This document shows positions 7,634 through 14,893 of a stretch of 23,479 nt of DNA, piece after piece (the first letter of the stretch is position 1; every line of letters begins with the position of its first letter). The DNA is taken from NCBI GenBank assembly GCA_905397405.1, contig CAJPVJ010000539.1, positions 1-23,479 of the forward strand, read 5' to 3'. Under the pieces are notes generated by a model. That model did no database searches and had not been told where the DNA came from. It saw nothing but the letters and a program-made list of their open reading frames with translations. This stretch comes from Oppiella nova (Eukaryota > Arthropoda > Arachnida > Sarcoptiformes > Oppiidae). A program made the translations under genes and the position numbers.

Positions 7634-8467
7634 ATGGCACTTTCGCAATCTCTAACAACACAACAGTTTGATCGCAGTATTGAGCTTGAGCAAGAAGGTA
7701 GCATTTTAACCCTATGGCTTAATCGACCTGAGAGTCGCAATGCCATGAGTTTGAATATGGTCAAAGCGATTCAACAGGTGTTTAAAACGATTCAAGATGA
7801 TATCTCCATTCGTGCAGTCATTTTACGTGGCAAAGATGGACATTTTTGTGCAGGCGGTGACATTAAAGATATGGCCCAACTGCGTGGTGAGGCCACCAGT
7901 GTTGGTTCTAATCAGCCTTATGTTGATTTCAATCGTCAATTTGGACATATGCTGGAGCAAGTGGATCAAGCGCCACAAACCGTTGTTGCAGTTTTAGAAG
8001 GTGCAGTATTGGGTGGCGGTTTTGGTTTGGCCTGTGTTTCAGATATTGCAATCAGTCTTGCCGATGCCAAATTTGGTTTACCTGAAACAGGATTAGGGGT
8101 TATTCCCGCCCAGATTGCCCCATTTGTGGTAAAGCGAATTGGCTTAACTCAAGCGCGTCGTTTGGCTTTACTTGGTGCACGTTTTGAGGGGCATACCGCA
8201 TTGAAGGTTGGTGTTGTACATGAAGTGGTTGAGAATGAAAAAGCACTGGAAGTTTTATTGATCGAAACCATTCAGCAGATTAAACGTACCGCTCCGCAAG
8301 CGTCTCGTGTGACTAAAGCTTTATTGCATCGTACTTTAAATGAAGCTTTGACGCCTTTATTGGATGATGCTGCGCAGCAATTTGCCAATGCTGTGGGTGG
8401 TGAAGAAGGTATAGAAGGGACAATGGCCTTTATCCAAAAGCGTCATCCAAATTGGTTTGATGCATAA
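7634..8467 (+). CDS. atuE: Enoyl-CoA hydratase family, isohexenylglutaconyl-CoA hydratase-like
   Basis: Crotonase-fold hydratase of 277 aa, expected to add water to isohexenylglutaconyl-CoA after carboxylation of geranyl-CoA. The first oxyanion-hole segment is GKDGHFCAGGDIKDM (66-80) and the second is EGAVLGGGFGLACVSD (122-137). Of the two catalytic glutamates of classic crotonase, the second is kept (Glu151 in GLPETGLG). The first position, expected as GGGxE, is Gly131, so catalysis must rely on a different arrangement or one glutamate. The start is the ATG after a strong AAGGAG 7 bases upstream. It sits between the dehydrogenase and biotin carboxylase genes, as in Pseudomonas atu. A generic enoyl-CoA hydratase or isomerase is the alternative. 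Confidence 0.88.
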   Translation: MALSQSLTTQQFDRSIELEQEGSILTLWLNRPESRNAMSLNMVKAIQQVFKTIQDDISIRAVILRGKDGHFCAGGDIKDMAQLRGEATSVGSNQPYVDFNRQFGHMLEQVDQAPQTVVAVLEGAVLGGGFGLACVSDIAISLADAKFGLPETGLGVIPAQIAPFVVKRIGLTQARRLALLGARFEGHTALKVGVVHEVVENEKALEVLLIETIQQIKRTAPQASRVTKALLHRTLNEALTPLLDDAAQQFANAVGGEEGIEGTMAFIQKRHPNWFDA

Positions 8468-8480
8468 GTCTGACAATGCG

Positions 8481-8512
8481 GATCACTGATCTTGATTGAG
8501 ATCGGTGTGATT
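8481..8512 (+). other. Intercistronic hairpin atuE-atuF
   Basis: GATCACTGATCT and AGATCGGTGTGATT form an imperfect stem (with G-U pairs and one bulge) around TGATTG. It begins 13 bases after the atuE stop, in the 94-bp gap before atuF. There is no T-run after it, so it is unlikely to terminate. It may act on mRNA processing or limit read-through. Confidence 0.4.
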
Positions 8513-8561
8513 CAACCAAGATAATCAAGTGAATATAAAACCAAAAATAGGGAAAACGAGA

Positions 8562-10502
8562 ATGGCATTTTCAAAAATATTGGTGGCGAATCGTGGTGAA
8601 ATTGCTGTTCGCGTGATGAAAACAGCAAAAGCAATGGGCTATCAGACCGTGGCTGTCTATTCAGATGCAGATCGTCATGCGCGCCATGTACAGCTTGCAG
8701 ATGAGGCTGTATATATTGGTGCTTCAAAAGTTTCAGCATCCTATTTATCTATTCAAAATATTATCGACGCATGTAAAAAAACGGGGGCTGATGCTGTTCA
8801 TCCCGGTTATGGTTTCCTTTCTGAAAATACCGATTTTGCAGCAGCCTGTGAGAAAAATGGAATTACCTTTATTGGCCCACCTGCACCTGCAATTGAATTG
8901 ATGGGCAGTAAACGTCTGTCAAAAATTGCCATGATTCAGGCGGGTGTACCATGTGTACCGGGTTATGAAGGTGATCAGCAAGATATAGAGTATTTAGAAC
9001 AACAAGCCAATAAGATTGGTTATCCACTGATGGTCAAAGCTTCAGCAGGCGGTGGTGGGCGCGGTATGCGTCTGGTACAGCAATCTGCCGATATTGTTGA
9101 AGCCTTAAAAACAGCGCGCTCTGAAGCAGAAAATGCTTTTGGTTCAGGTGAGCTGATTCTTGAAAAAGCTGTGATTGCTCCACGCCATGTTGAGATACAG
9201 GTATTTGGCGATACCCACGGCAATTATGTGTATTTATTTGAGCGTGATTGTTCGATTCAGCGTCGTCATCAAAAAGTGGTTGAGGAAGCTCCATGTCCAG
9301 TGATGACCGAAAGCTTACGCCAACAAATGGGTGAGGCTGCTGTTGCAGCAGCGAAATCATGTGATTATGTCGGTGCAGGAACGGTTGAGTTTCTATTGGA
9401 TCAATCAGGTGAGTTTTATTTCCTCGAAATGAATACACGTTTGCAAGTCGAGCATCCAGTAACAGAGCTGATCACGGGTTTAGATCTGGTGGAATGGCAA
9501 CTGCGTGTGGCCAATGGTGAAACCTTGCCCTTACAACAATCTGAATTGACCTTATCAGGGCATGCGATAGAAGTTCGCTTATATGCAGAAGACCCACGTC
9601 AAGACTTCTTGCCACAGACTGGTCAAATACAGCGCTGGCAAGCTGCTGATTTACCCAATGTTCGAATTGATCATGGTTTGTTGCAACAGGATGAAATTAG
9701 TCCGTTTTACGACCCAATGGTGGCAAAAGTCATTGCATATGGTCAAACCCGTCAGGATGCCATTCGGCTCTTGGCGCGTGCTGTAGATGATTGTGTATTG
9801 TTGGGGGTAAATAGTAATAAGCAGTTTTTAGTGAATTTACTTAGACACCCTATTATTGTCAAAGGCGACACCAATACCGCCTTTATTCAAGAGCACTTCC
9901 AAACAGATGCCAGCTTACATAAACAAGCTTTGGGCTTAGAACACCTAGCTGTTGCTGCGGCACTGTTGACCAATGCTTCTAGTCAAAGCAGTTGGAATAC
10001 CGGAATTGCGTTATCTTTACCTTTAAAACTCAAGCATGATGATCAGTTATTACAGCTTTTGGTGAAACGTGATCAAAACCAAGTGAGCGTTGAAATTTGT
10101 GGGCAGACACTTGGGATCAGCATTATTGGACAGCAAGCAGAAAAATTCATTTATGAGGTGGATGGTGTACGCCGTTCGATTGACTATGTCTTAGATGGAA
10201 ATCAGCTGTATTTAGATGCGGTAAATGGCAATATCAGCATTGAAAATACCACCTATGCAGCACCTGAAACTTCCGATGTCGCAGGCGATGGTAACATTCG
10301 TGCACCAATGGATGGTGCGATTATCAATATCTTGGTAAATGCCGGTGATACGGTGACTAAAGGTCAAACTTTGTTGATTTTAGAAGCGATGAAGATTCAG
10401 CAACAGATTAAGTCTGATGTGGACGGTGTCGTGAATGAGATTGTTGGGCAAGTTGGACAACAGGTAAAGAAACGTCAGTTGGTATTGAATATTCAGGCTT
10501 GA
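8562..10502 (+). CDS. atuF: Geranyl-CoA carboxylase, biotin-carrying (alpha) subunit
   Basis: Biotin carboxylase plus biotin carrier subunit, 646 aa. It carboxylates its own biotin with ATP and bicarbonate, then hands CO2 to AtuC; the two form an acyl-CoA carboxylase holoenzyme. The biotin carboxylase domain (about 1-450) begins SKILVANRGEIAVRV, has the ATP-grasp loop GGGGRGM (163-169) and EMNTRLQVEHPVTE (289-302). A linker domain follows, then the biotinyl domain with EAMKI. The biotin Lys is residue 611 (10392-10394), 35 residues from the C-terminus as usual. The ATG at 8562 is chosen because the family's conserved N-terminus starts there; a GTG at 8529 would add 11 residues that lack similarity. 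It is the last gene of the operon, and a terminator follows. Confidence 0.93.
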   Translation: MAFSKILVANRGEIAVRVMKTAKAMGYQTVAVYSDADRHARHVQLADEAVYIGASKVSASYLSIQNIIDACKKTGADAVHPGYGFLSENTDFAAACEKNGITFIGPPAPAIELMGSKRLSKIAMIQAGVPCVPGYEGDQQDIEYLEQQANKIGYPLMVKASAGGGGRGMRLVQQSADIVEALKTARSEAENAFGSGELILEKAVIAPRHVEIQVFGDTHGNYVYLFERDCSIQRRHQKVVEEAPCPVMTESLRQQMGEAAVAAAKSCDYVGAGTVEFLLDQSGEFYFLEMNTRLQVEHPVTELITGLDLVEWQLRVANGETLPLQQSELTLSGHAIEVRLYAEDPRQDFLPQTGQIQRWQAADLPNVRIDHGLLQQDEISPFYDPMVAKVIAYGQTRQDAIRLLARAVDDCVLLGVNSNKQFLVNLLRHPIIVKGDTNTAFIQEHFQTDASLHKQALGLEHLAVAAALLTNASSQSSWNTGIALSLPLKLKHDDQLLQLLVKRDQNQVSVEICGQTLGISIIGQQAEKFIYEVDGVRRSIDYVLDGNQLYLDAVNGNISIENTTYAAPETSDVAGDGNIRAPMDGAIINILVNAGDTVTKGQTLLILEAMKIQQQIKSDVDGVVNEIVGQVGQQVKKRQLVLNIQA

Positions 10503-10534
10503 TTGATAGGATTAAACGTATTGTATAGGGACTT

Positions 10535-10570
10535 AAAAACTTCAATATTCTTGTGTATTGGAGTTTTTTT
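10535..10570 (+). terminator. Rho-independent terminator of the atu operon
   Basis: AAAAACTTCAATA (10535-10547) pairs with TATTGGAGTTTTT (one G-U pair) around an 8-base loop, and the run of seven Ts ends at 10570. It lies 33 bases past the atuF stop and ahead of the rluA promoter, so it closes the atu transcript. Confidence 0.85.
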
Positions 10571-10601
10571 GATTGCTGAAAATAATAAAGCATGTACATG
10601 C

Positions 10602-10630
10602 TTGACAGCTTTTTAGTCTATTGTTATTTT
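10602..10630 (+). promoter_or_regulatory. Sigma-70 promoter of rluA
   Basis: A perfect -35 TTGACA (10602-10607) is followed after 17 bases by TATTTT (10625-10630). Transcription would begin near 10637. This places the TTG at 10621 upstream of the transcript and makes the ATG at 10660 the likely start of rluA. Confidence 0.72.
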
Positions 10631-10659
10631 TCGGCAATTCTTCTCAATATGCGATCCAC

Positions 10660-11325
10660 ATGCCGATTGATGATGGCTTTGTTTATCAGCCTCCTTTAGA
10701 TCCACTTGACATTATTTTTGAAGATAATGACTTTGTTGCCATCAATAAACCCGCAGGGTTACTTTCAGTTCCGGGGCGTTTGCCTGAACATCACGACAGC
10801 GCTTATTTTCGAGTATTGGCAATATATCCAAATGCCAAGATTACCCATCGTTTGGATATGGCAACCTCGGGAATTCTGTTGTTCGCCAAACATCGCGATG
10901 CAGAAGTTGCTGCAAGTAAAATGTTTCAGGCGAGAACTGTTAAAAAAAATTATATTGCTTTAGTGCAAGGGCAAATCAATAGCAATGGTCGTGTGGATGT
11001 GCCTTTGATTACCGATTGGGAAAATCGTCCACGCCAGATTGTGCATTTTGAGTTAGGCAAACCCGCACAAACTTTATTTGAATCTGTAAGCTATGATGCT
11101 GAAAAGGATGTAAGTCGGGTGCTACTTACACCGATTACAGGACGTTCTCATCAATTACGGGTGCATATGCAATATATCGGGCATCCGATTATGCGCGATA
11201 AGCTTTATCATCCTACGCCGTTTAACACCGATTTAGCGCGTATGGCATTGCATGCAAGCTATTTGTCTTTTATGCAGCCTTTTAATAATTTACTGGTTGA
11301 GATTGTATCTGAGCCTGAATTTTAG
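10660..11325 (+). CDS. rluA: Pseudouridine synthase RluA (23S rRNA U746 / tRNA U32)
   Basis: RNA pseudouridine synthase, 221 aa from the ATG at 10660 (E. coli RluA is about 219). RluA modifies 23S rRNA position 746 and position 32 of several tRNAs. Diagnostic segments are NKPAGLLSVPGRLPEHHDS (29-47), the catalytic THRLDMATSG with Asp66, KKNYIALVQG, LITDWENRPRQ, GKPAQT and PITGRSHQLRVHM near the C-terminus. No separate S4 domain is present, as expected for RluA rather than RluC/RluD. A longer frame starts at a TTG at 10621, but that codon precedes the predicted transcription start. The Shine-Dalgarno is poor. It is transcribed alone between two terminators. Confidence 0.93.
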   Translation: MPIDDGFVYQPPLDPLDIIFEDNDFVAINKPAGLLSVPGRLPEHHDSAYFRVLAIYPNAKITHRLDMATSGILLFAKHRDAEVAASKMFQARTVKKNYIALVQGQINSNGRVDVPLITDWENRPRQIVHFELGKPAQTLFESVSYDAEKDVSRVLLTPITGRSHQLRVHMQYIGHPIMRDKLYHPTPFNTDLARMALHASYLSFMQPFNNLLVEIVSEPEF

Positions 11326-11339
11326 CATTTGGCTAAATC

Positions 11340-11366
11340 AAAAAAGCCTGCAAAATTGCAGGCTTT
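11340..11366 (-). terminator. Bidirectional terminator, mainly for the MFS gene
   Basis: AAAGCCTGC (11343-11351) and GCAGGCTTT (11358-11366) form a 9-bp GC-rich stem around a 6-base loop. Read on the minus strand it is followed by a T-run (As 11340-11345 on plus), which suits the transporter gene ending at 11384. On the plus strand only three Ts follow, so it may terminate rluA less well. Confidence 0.85.
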
Positions 11367-11383
11367 GATCATTGAGAGGGGGA

Positions 11384-12694
11384 TTAAACTTGGTTGTTAA
11401 CATCATCATGTTTTGTTTCACGAATGGCCAAGAATGCCAACAGTGAAAGAATGGATGCTGCTGTCAAGTAGTAACCCACCGCTTGTAAGCCATATTTGGT
11501 TGCAAGTTCAGTTGCGATCAGAGGTGCAAAAGATGCGCCCAAAATACCTGCCAAGTTAAAGGTTAATGCAGAGCCTGTATAACGTACAGAAATCGGGAAA
11601 ATTTCAGACAAGACCGTACCAATTGGACCGTATGTCATTCCCATCAATGCTAAACCTACACATAAGAACAAGAACACAATCACTGTGCTACCTGACTCAA
11701 GCATACTGGCAAATACTAAACCAAAAAGTGCAGAGGCAATACATACCCCAATAGAGGTTGCTTTACGCCCAAACTTCTCAGCAAATACAGCAGAAAGCGG
11801 AATAAAAGCAGCAAAGCACAGTGTTGCGACCAGTTGCATCTCTAAGAATTCTGCACGTGAGTAACCCAGTTGTTTGGTTCCCCAGTTGAGTGCAAATACT
11901 GTTGTGAGATAGAACACCACGAATGTACATACCGCAGCAATTGTGCCGAGGAAGAGCATTTTATAATGTTTGGTCACAACTTCTTTAAATGGAATATTAA
12001 CTTCTTTTTGTTTGTCTAATACTTTTTGGAACGCTGGGGTTTCATGCAATTTTAAGCGAATATATAAACCCACAATCACCAATGCAGCACTTGCAAGGAA
12101 TGGGATACGCCAGCCCCATTGCATAAAGTCTGCTTCAGACATCAATGCGCCAAGACCAAGGAATGAACCCGTTGCCAAGATAAAACCGATCGGTGCGCCC
12201 AGTTGCGGGAACATTCCATACCAAGCACGTTTGCCTTCAGGCGCATTTTCAGTTGCAAGTAGGACGGCACCAGACCATTCACCACCAAGACCTAAGCCTT
12301 GACCTAAACGACAAAGTGCAAGTAATAGCGGTGCAACGATACCAATCTGTGCATAGGTTGGAAGTAGACCAATACATACTGTTGAAACACCCATGGTCAA
12401 TAAAGCCGCGACTAGGGTTGCTTTACGACCAATACGATCACCTAAGTGACCAAAGATTGCTGCGCCAATAGGGCGGGCAATAAATGCGATGGCAAATGTT
12501 GCGAGTGATTGAATTGTTGCCGTCATCGGATCTGTACTTGCTGGGAAGAACAGATGCGGAAAAATAAGGACTGCAGCAGTTGCATAGATATAAAAATCGA
12601 AGAATTCGATTGTTGTACCCACAAGACTTGCGAAAAGAACGCGAGCCTTTGAATTTGTTTGAATTTCTGGAGTAGCAGTAGATAATGACGCCAT
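11384..12694 (-). CDS. MFS transporter, metabolite:H+ symporter (MHS) family
   Basis: Inner-membrane proton symporter of 436 aa with about 12 hydrophobic segments. The N-terminus has the MHS hallmark GTTIEFFDFYIYATAAVLIF (about 27-46), followed by FIARPIGAAIFGHLGDRIGR, the typical MFS loop 2-3 signature. GLGLGGEWSGAVLLATENAP in helix 4-5 is also characteristic of this family (ProP, ShiA, KgtP and relatives). Substrates of the family are carboxylates, aromatic acids or osmolytes; nothing here fixes which. The ATG at 12694 is preceded by an AAGG element. The gene stands alone, with a terminator at its 3' end. Physical proximity to the atu operon does not prove a link, because rluA and two terminators lie between. 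Confidence 0.9.
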   Translation of the reverse strand: MASLSTATPEIQTNSKARVLFASLVGTTIEFFDFYIYATAAVLIFPHLFFPASTDPMTATIQSLATFAIAFIARPIGAAIFGHLGDRIGRKATLVAALLTMGVSTVCIGLLPTYAQIGIVAPLLLALCRLGQGLGLGGEWSGAVLLATENAPEGKRAWYGMFPQLGAPIGFILATGSFLGLGALMSEADFMQWGWRIPFLASAALVIVGLYIRLKLHETPAFQKVLDKQKEVNIPFKEVVTKHYKMLFLGTIAAVCTFVVFYLTTVFALNWGTKQLGYSRAEFLEMQLVATLCFAAFIPLSAVFAEKFGRKATSIGVCIASALFGLVFASMLESGSTVIVFLFLCVGLALMGMTYGPIGTVLSEIFPISVRYTGSALTFNLAGILGASFAPLIATELATKYGLQAVGYYLTAASILSLLAFLAIRETKHDDVNNQV

Positions 12695-12734
12695 GGTGAA
12701 CCTTACACTTTTAAAAGTAAAACGAGTCTTTAAA

Positions 12735-12774
12735 GCGTAATCTTTTTAAAAAAGGCGTAATTTCTTAAAAAAAC
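12735..12774. repeat. Two imperfect 20-bp direct repeats upstream of the MFS gene
   Basis: GCGTAATCTTTTTAAAAAAG (12735-12754) is followed directly by GCGTAATTTCTTAAAAAAAC (12755-12774), matching at about 16 of 20 positions. The 20-bp period is close to two helical turns. It lies 41-80 bases upstream of the transporter start, where a regulator could bind. The remainder of the 137-bp gap 12695-12831 shows no gene. Confidence 0.5.
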
Positions 12775-12831
12775 AACGAGATCAACCCAAATTCACTCCA
12801 TCAGGGTCACTGAATTTTGAGTGTCTATGAA

Positions 12832-13476
12832 TTAAATGACGTAAAGATAGATTGCAAGGAAATGTGATCCTGCACCGACCAAAACAAATATATGCCAAAT
12901 AGCATGAGTGTATCTTACTCTTTTTAAGGCATAAAACAATGCGCCTATTGTATATGCTAAACCACCAATGACCAATAATTTTAATGCTTCTGGTTTTAAA
13001 TACTGTTGCATATCATCCATTACAAGCACAGCAAGCCAACCCATGACCAAATAAGCAATCAGTGAAATTTTTTCAAAACGATGAATGAATATTAACTTGA
13101 ATAGTGTTCCAATGGCTGCGATGACCCAAAGTGCAATCAATAAATAATGTGCTTTTGTTGTTGGGATGGCAATTGCCAAAAAGGGCGTATAGGTTCCCGC
13201 AATTAAATAATAAATCGCAGTATGATCCAGCTTTTTATACCATTGGCGTTTTTTTTCATCGACAGAAAAATGATAAATTGCTGAACTGGAAAACAGTAAA
13301 ATCATGCTTAGACCATAGACAAGCAATCCAAAAAATTGCCATCCATGCAGATAGTTGCCTTTAATCAGCATCAAAACAGTCGCTATAGCAGCCAAAATTG
13401 CACCGAATGCATGACTCAACGCATTAATACGTTCTTCTTGTGGTGCATAGATGTGAATCAATTTATCTGTCGACAT
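12832..13476 (-). CDS. trhA: PAQR / hemolysin III-family membrane protein (TrhA/YqfA-like)
   Basis: Seven-transmembrane inner-membrane protein of 214 aa in the bacterial branch of the PAQR family. The family's metal-site motifs are complete: E15-x2-N18-x3-H22 in ERINALSH, S65-x3-H69 in SAIYH, and H191-x3-H195 in HAIWH, with DHTAIYYLIAGTYTP (84-98) between them. The older name hemolysin III comes from a Bacillus homologue; in E. coli the protein is linked to membrane energetics and fatty-acid homeostasis, so the name should not be read as evidence of cytolysis. It is divergent from the methyltransferase gene, with a shared 101-bp regulatory region. The function in this organism is unproven. 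Confidence 0.88.
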   Translation of the reverse strand: MSTDKLIHIYAPQEERINALSHAFGAILAAIATVLMLIKGNYLHGWQFFGLLVYGLSMILLFSSSAIYHFSVDEKKRQWYKKLDHTAIYYLIAGTYTPFLAIAIPTTKAHYLLIALWVIAAIGTLFKLIFIHRFEKISLIAYLVMGWLAVLVMDDMQQYLKPEALKLLVIGGLAYTIGALFYALKRVRYTHAIWHIFVLVGAGSHFLAIYLYVI

Positions 13477-13519
13477 TGGATCTTATTATCCTAAAAATAC
13501 AACTGTATAGTAATGGAGT

Positions 13520-13548
13520 TTTACCTTTAAAGTAAGACGTCTTAAAAT
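13520..13548 (+). promoter_or_regulatory. Promoter with palindromic operator candidate
   Basis: TTTACC (13520-13525) and TAAAAT (13543-13548) are spaced by 17 bases. A perfect 12-bp palindrome TAAGACGTCTTA (13533-13544) fills the end of the spacer and the edge of the -10. TTACCT (13521-13526) and AGGTAA (13549-13554) flank it as an outer inverted pair. On the minus strand, TATACA (13504-13509) could be the -10 of the divergent PAQR gene. A regulator bound here could affect both genes. Confidence 0.5.
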
Positions 13549-13577
13549 AGGTAACTTAATTAATACGAGTTTTGATT

Positions 13578-14828
13578 ATGTCCAATGTGGCAAGCTTATC
13601 TGTTCAGGAACAACAATTTTTTGATAGCGTACAGCAAGCTATTGATAATCAAAGCTTAGATCGTTTGATTTTAAGTCAGTATAAAGGAGAATTGGTTGAT
13701 TTAGAGAAAATGACCTTTCGCGTCATTCAGCTACAGAATGAAACGGTTCTAAGCTGTCTATATCGTTACAAAACCAATGATATTACTAAAAACTATCCAC
13801 TTCCCCATGCATTAACCACGATTCAGGGGCTGGCAGAGGATTGTAAACAAGCCAATTTATTTACCCATGAGGCTGAAACGCAGCTGAAGAAAAATAAAAA
13901 GAAAGCCTTGCTGACCGTCAGTAAAAATAAGCTGGATAAAACCGCTAAAAACCAACAACAAGGGCATGATCGTACAAAACATCGTTTTGTCGATCAAGAA
14001 AGTTATTTCCTCCAACCGCTTGGCATTACCGATGCCAATGCACAGATTATTCCAAGCATGGCACGTAAGTGGAAGCAGATTAACAAATTTGTTGAAATCT
14101 TTTCAGGTGCTTTAGTGCATATTCAACAGCCAGAGGCTTTAGCGCATGATGGAAAAACCAAAGATCAGACTTTAAAAATTGTCGATTTCGGTTCAGGAAA
14201 AGGCTATTTAACGTTTGCTTTATATGATTATTTGGCAAAACAACATCAAACACCATTTGTAACGGGTGTTGAGCTGAATGACAAAATGGTGAAATTTTGC
14301 CAAGAGGTTGCGCAAAAGTCCGATTTTAATCAATTGGATTTTTTCCAAGGTGATGTGAGAACGTATCATCCATCTCATTTGGATATTATGATCGCCTTAC
14401 ATGCGTGTGATGTTGCAACAGATTTTGCGATACATACAGGTATCCGTTTAAACGCTCAAATGATTATGTGTGCACCTTGTTGCCATAAAGAATTACGCCC
14501 ACAATTGAATAGTCCACAAGTGTTACAACCGATGTTGCAATTCGGTATTCATGCAGGACAACAAGCTGAAATGCTGACAGATACCATGCGAGCTCTGTTG
14601 CTGAAAGCGTATGGTTATGAAACCAAAGTCTTTGAATTTGTGGCATTGGAACATACCAGTAAAAACAAAATGATTTTGGCAACCAAGCGTAAAGATTTCA
14701 CTGCACCTGATCAAACAGTCTTAGATCAAATTCGTGCTTTAAAAGAGATGTATGGGATTCAAAAGCAATCCTTAGAATTATTATTGAATGATCAGTGGGA
14801 CCAGCAAGACATTGGCGCTAAGTGCTAG
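13578..14828 (+). CDS. SAM-dependent methyltransferase, Methyltransf_32-like
   Basis: Class I S-adenosylmethionine methyltransferase of 416 aa, cytoplasmic. The ATG at 13578 is chosen; a TTG two codons earlier is possible. The N-terminal ~190 residues have no fold I can name and contain a lysine-rich stretch (KKNKKKALLTVSKNK, about 104-118) that could contact RNA. The SAM motif I is VDFGSGKGYLTFAL (about 202-215), VELNDKM is motif II, and FFQGDVRTY precedes IALHACDVATDFAI. A cysteine-rich segment APCCHKELR follows (about residue 300). That ALHACD/APCCHKE combination is typical of the Methyltransf_32 family, whose eukaryotic members include METTL25-like proteins. The substrate is unknown; RNA is a reasonable guess only. 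Confidence 0.85.
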   Translation: MSNVASLSVQEQQFFDSVQQAIDNQSLDRLILSQYKGELVDLEKMTFRVIQLQNETVLSCLYRYKTNDITKNYPLPHALTTIQGLAEDCKQANLFTHEAETQLKKNKKKALLTVSKNKLDKTAKNQQQGHDRTKHRFVDQESYFLQPLGITDANAQIIPSMARKWKQINKFVEIFSGALVHIQQPEALAHDGKTKDQTLKIVDFGSGKGYLTFALYDYLAKQHQTPFVTGVELNDKMVKFCQEVAQKSDFNQLDFFQGDVRTYHPSHLDIMIALHACDVATDFAIHTGIRLNAQMIMCAPCCHKELRPQLNSPQVLQPMLQFGIHAGQQAEMLTDTMRALLLKAYGYETKVFEFVALEHTSKNKMILATKRKDFTAPDQTVLDQIRALKEMYGIQKQSLELLLNDQWDQQDIGAKC

Positions 14829-14870
14829 CGCGTTGTGAGGAGAGAAAGCAGGTTTAACTGCTTTCTCTCT
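14815..14870 (+). terminator. Two tandem hairpins at the methyltransferase 3' end
   Basis: GCGCTA (14815-14820) pairs with TAGCGC (14826-14831) across the stop codon. Then GAGAGAAAGCAG (14840-14851) pairs perfectly with CTGCTTTCTCTC (14858-14869) around a 6-base loop. The second stem is 12 bp, but the following sequence has only short T-runs. It separates two convergent genes and may terminate both. Confidence 0.6.
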
Positions 14871-14893
14871 TGGTACTATTTAGATAAATTATT

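Noticed and set aside
9034-9438. 134-codon minus-strand frame inside atuF
   Set aside because: It is antisense to the conserved biotin carboxylase domain, with a His/Gln-rich composition typical of shadow frames.
4742-10502. Reading the carboxylase pair as methylcrotonyl-CoA carboxylase of a leucine (liu) operon
   Set aside because: AtuA is present, there is no HMG-CoA lyase gene in the cluster, and the beta subunit has the Gly pocket residue rather than Phe.
11970-12302. 110-codon plus-strand frame opposite the MFS gene
   Set aside because: It lies antisense to a well-conserved transporter and has no start signals or family features.
12832-13476. Hemolysin III taken as a cytolysin
   Set aside because: The protein has the intact PAQR metal-site motifs and seven membrane spans of TrhA/YqfA; the name alone is not evidence of toxin activity.
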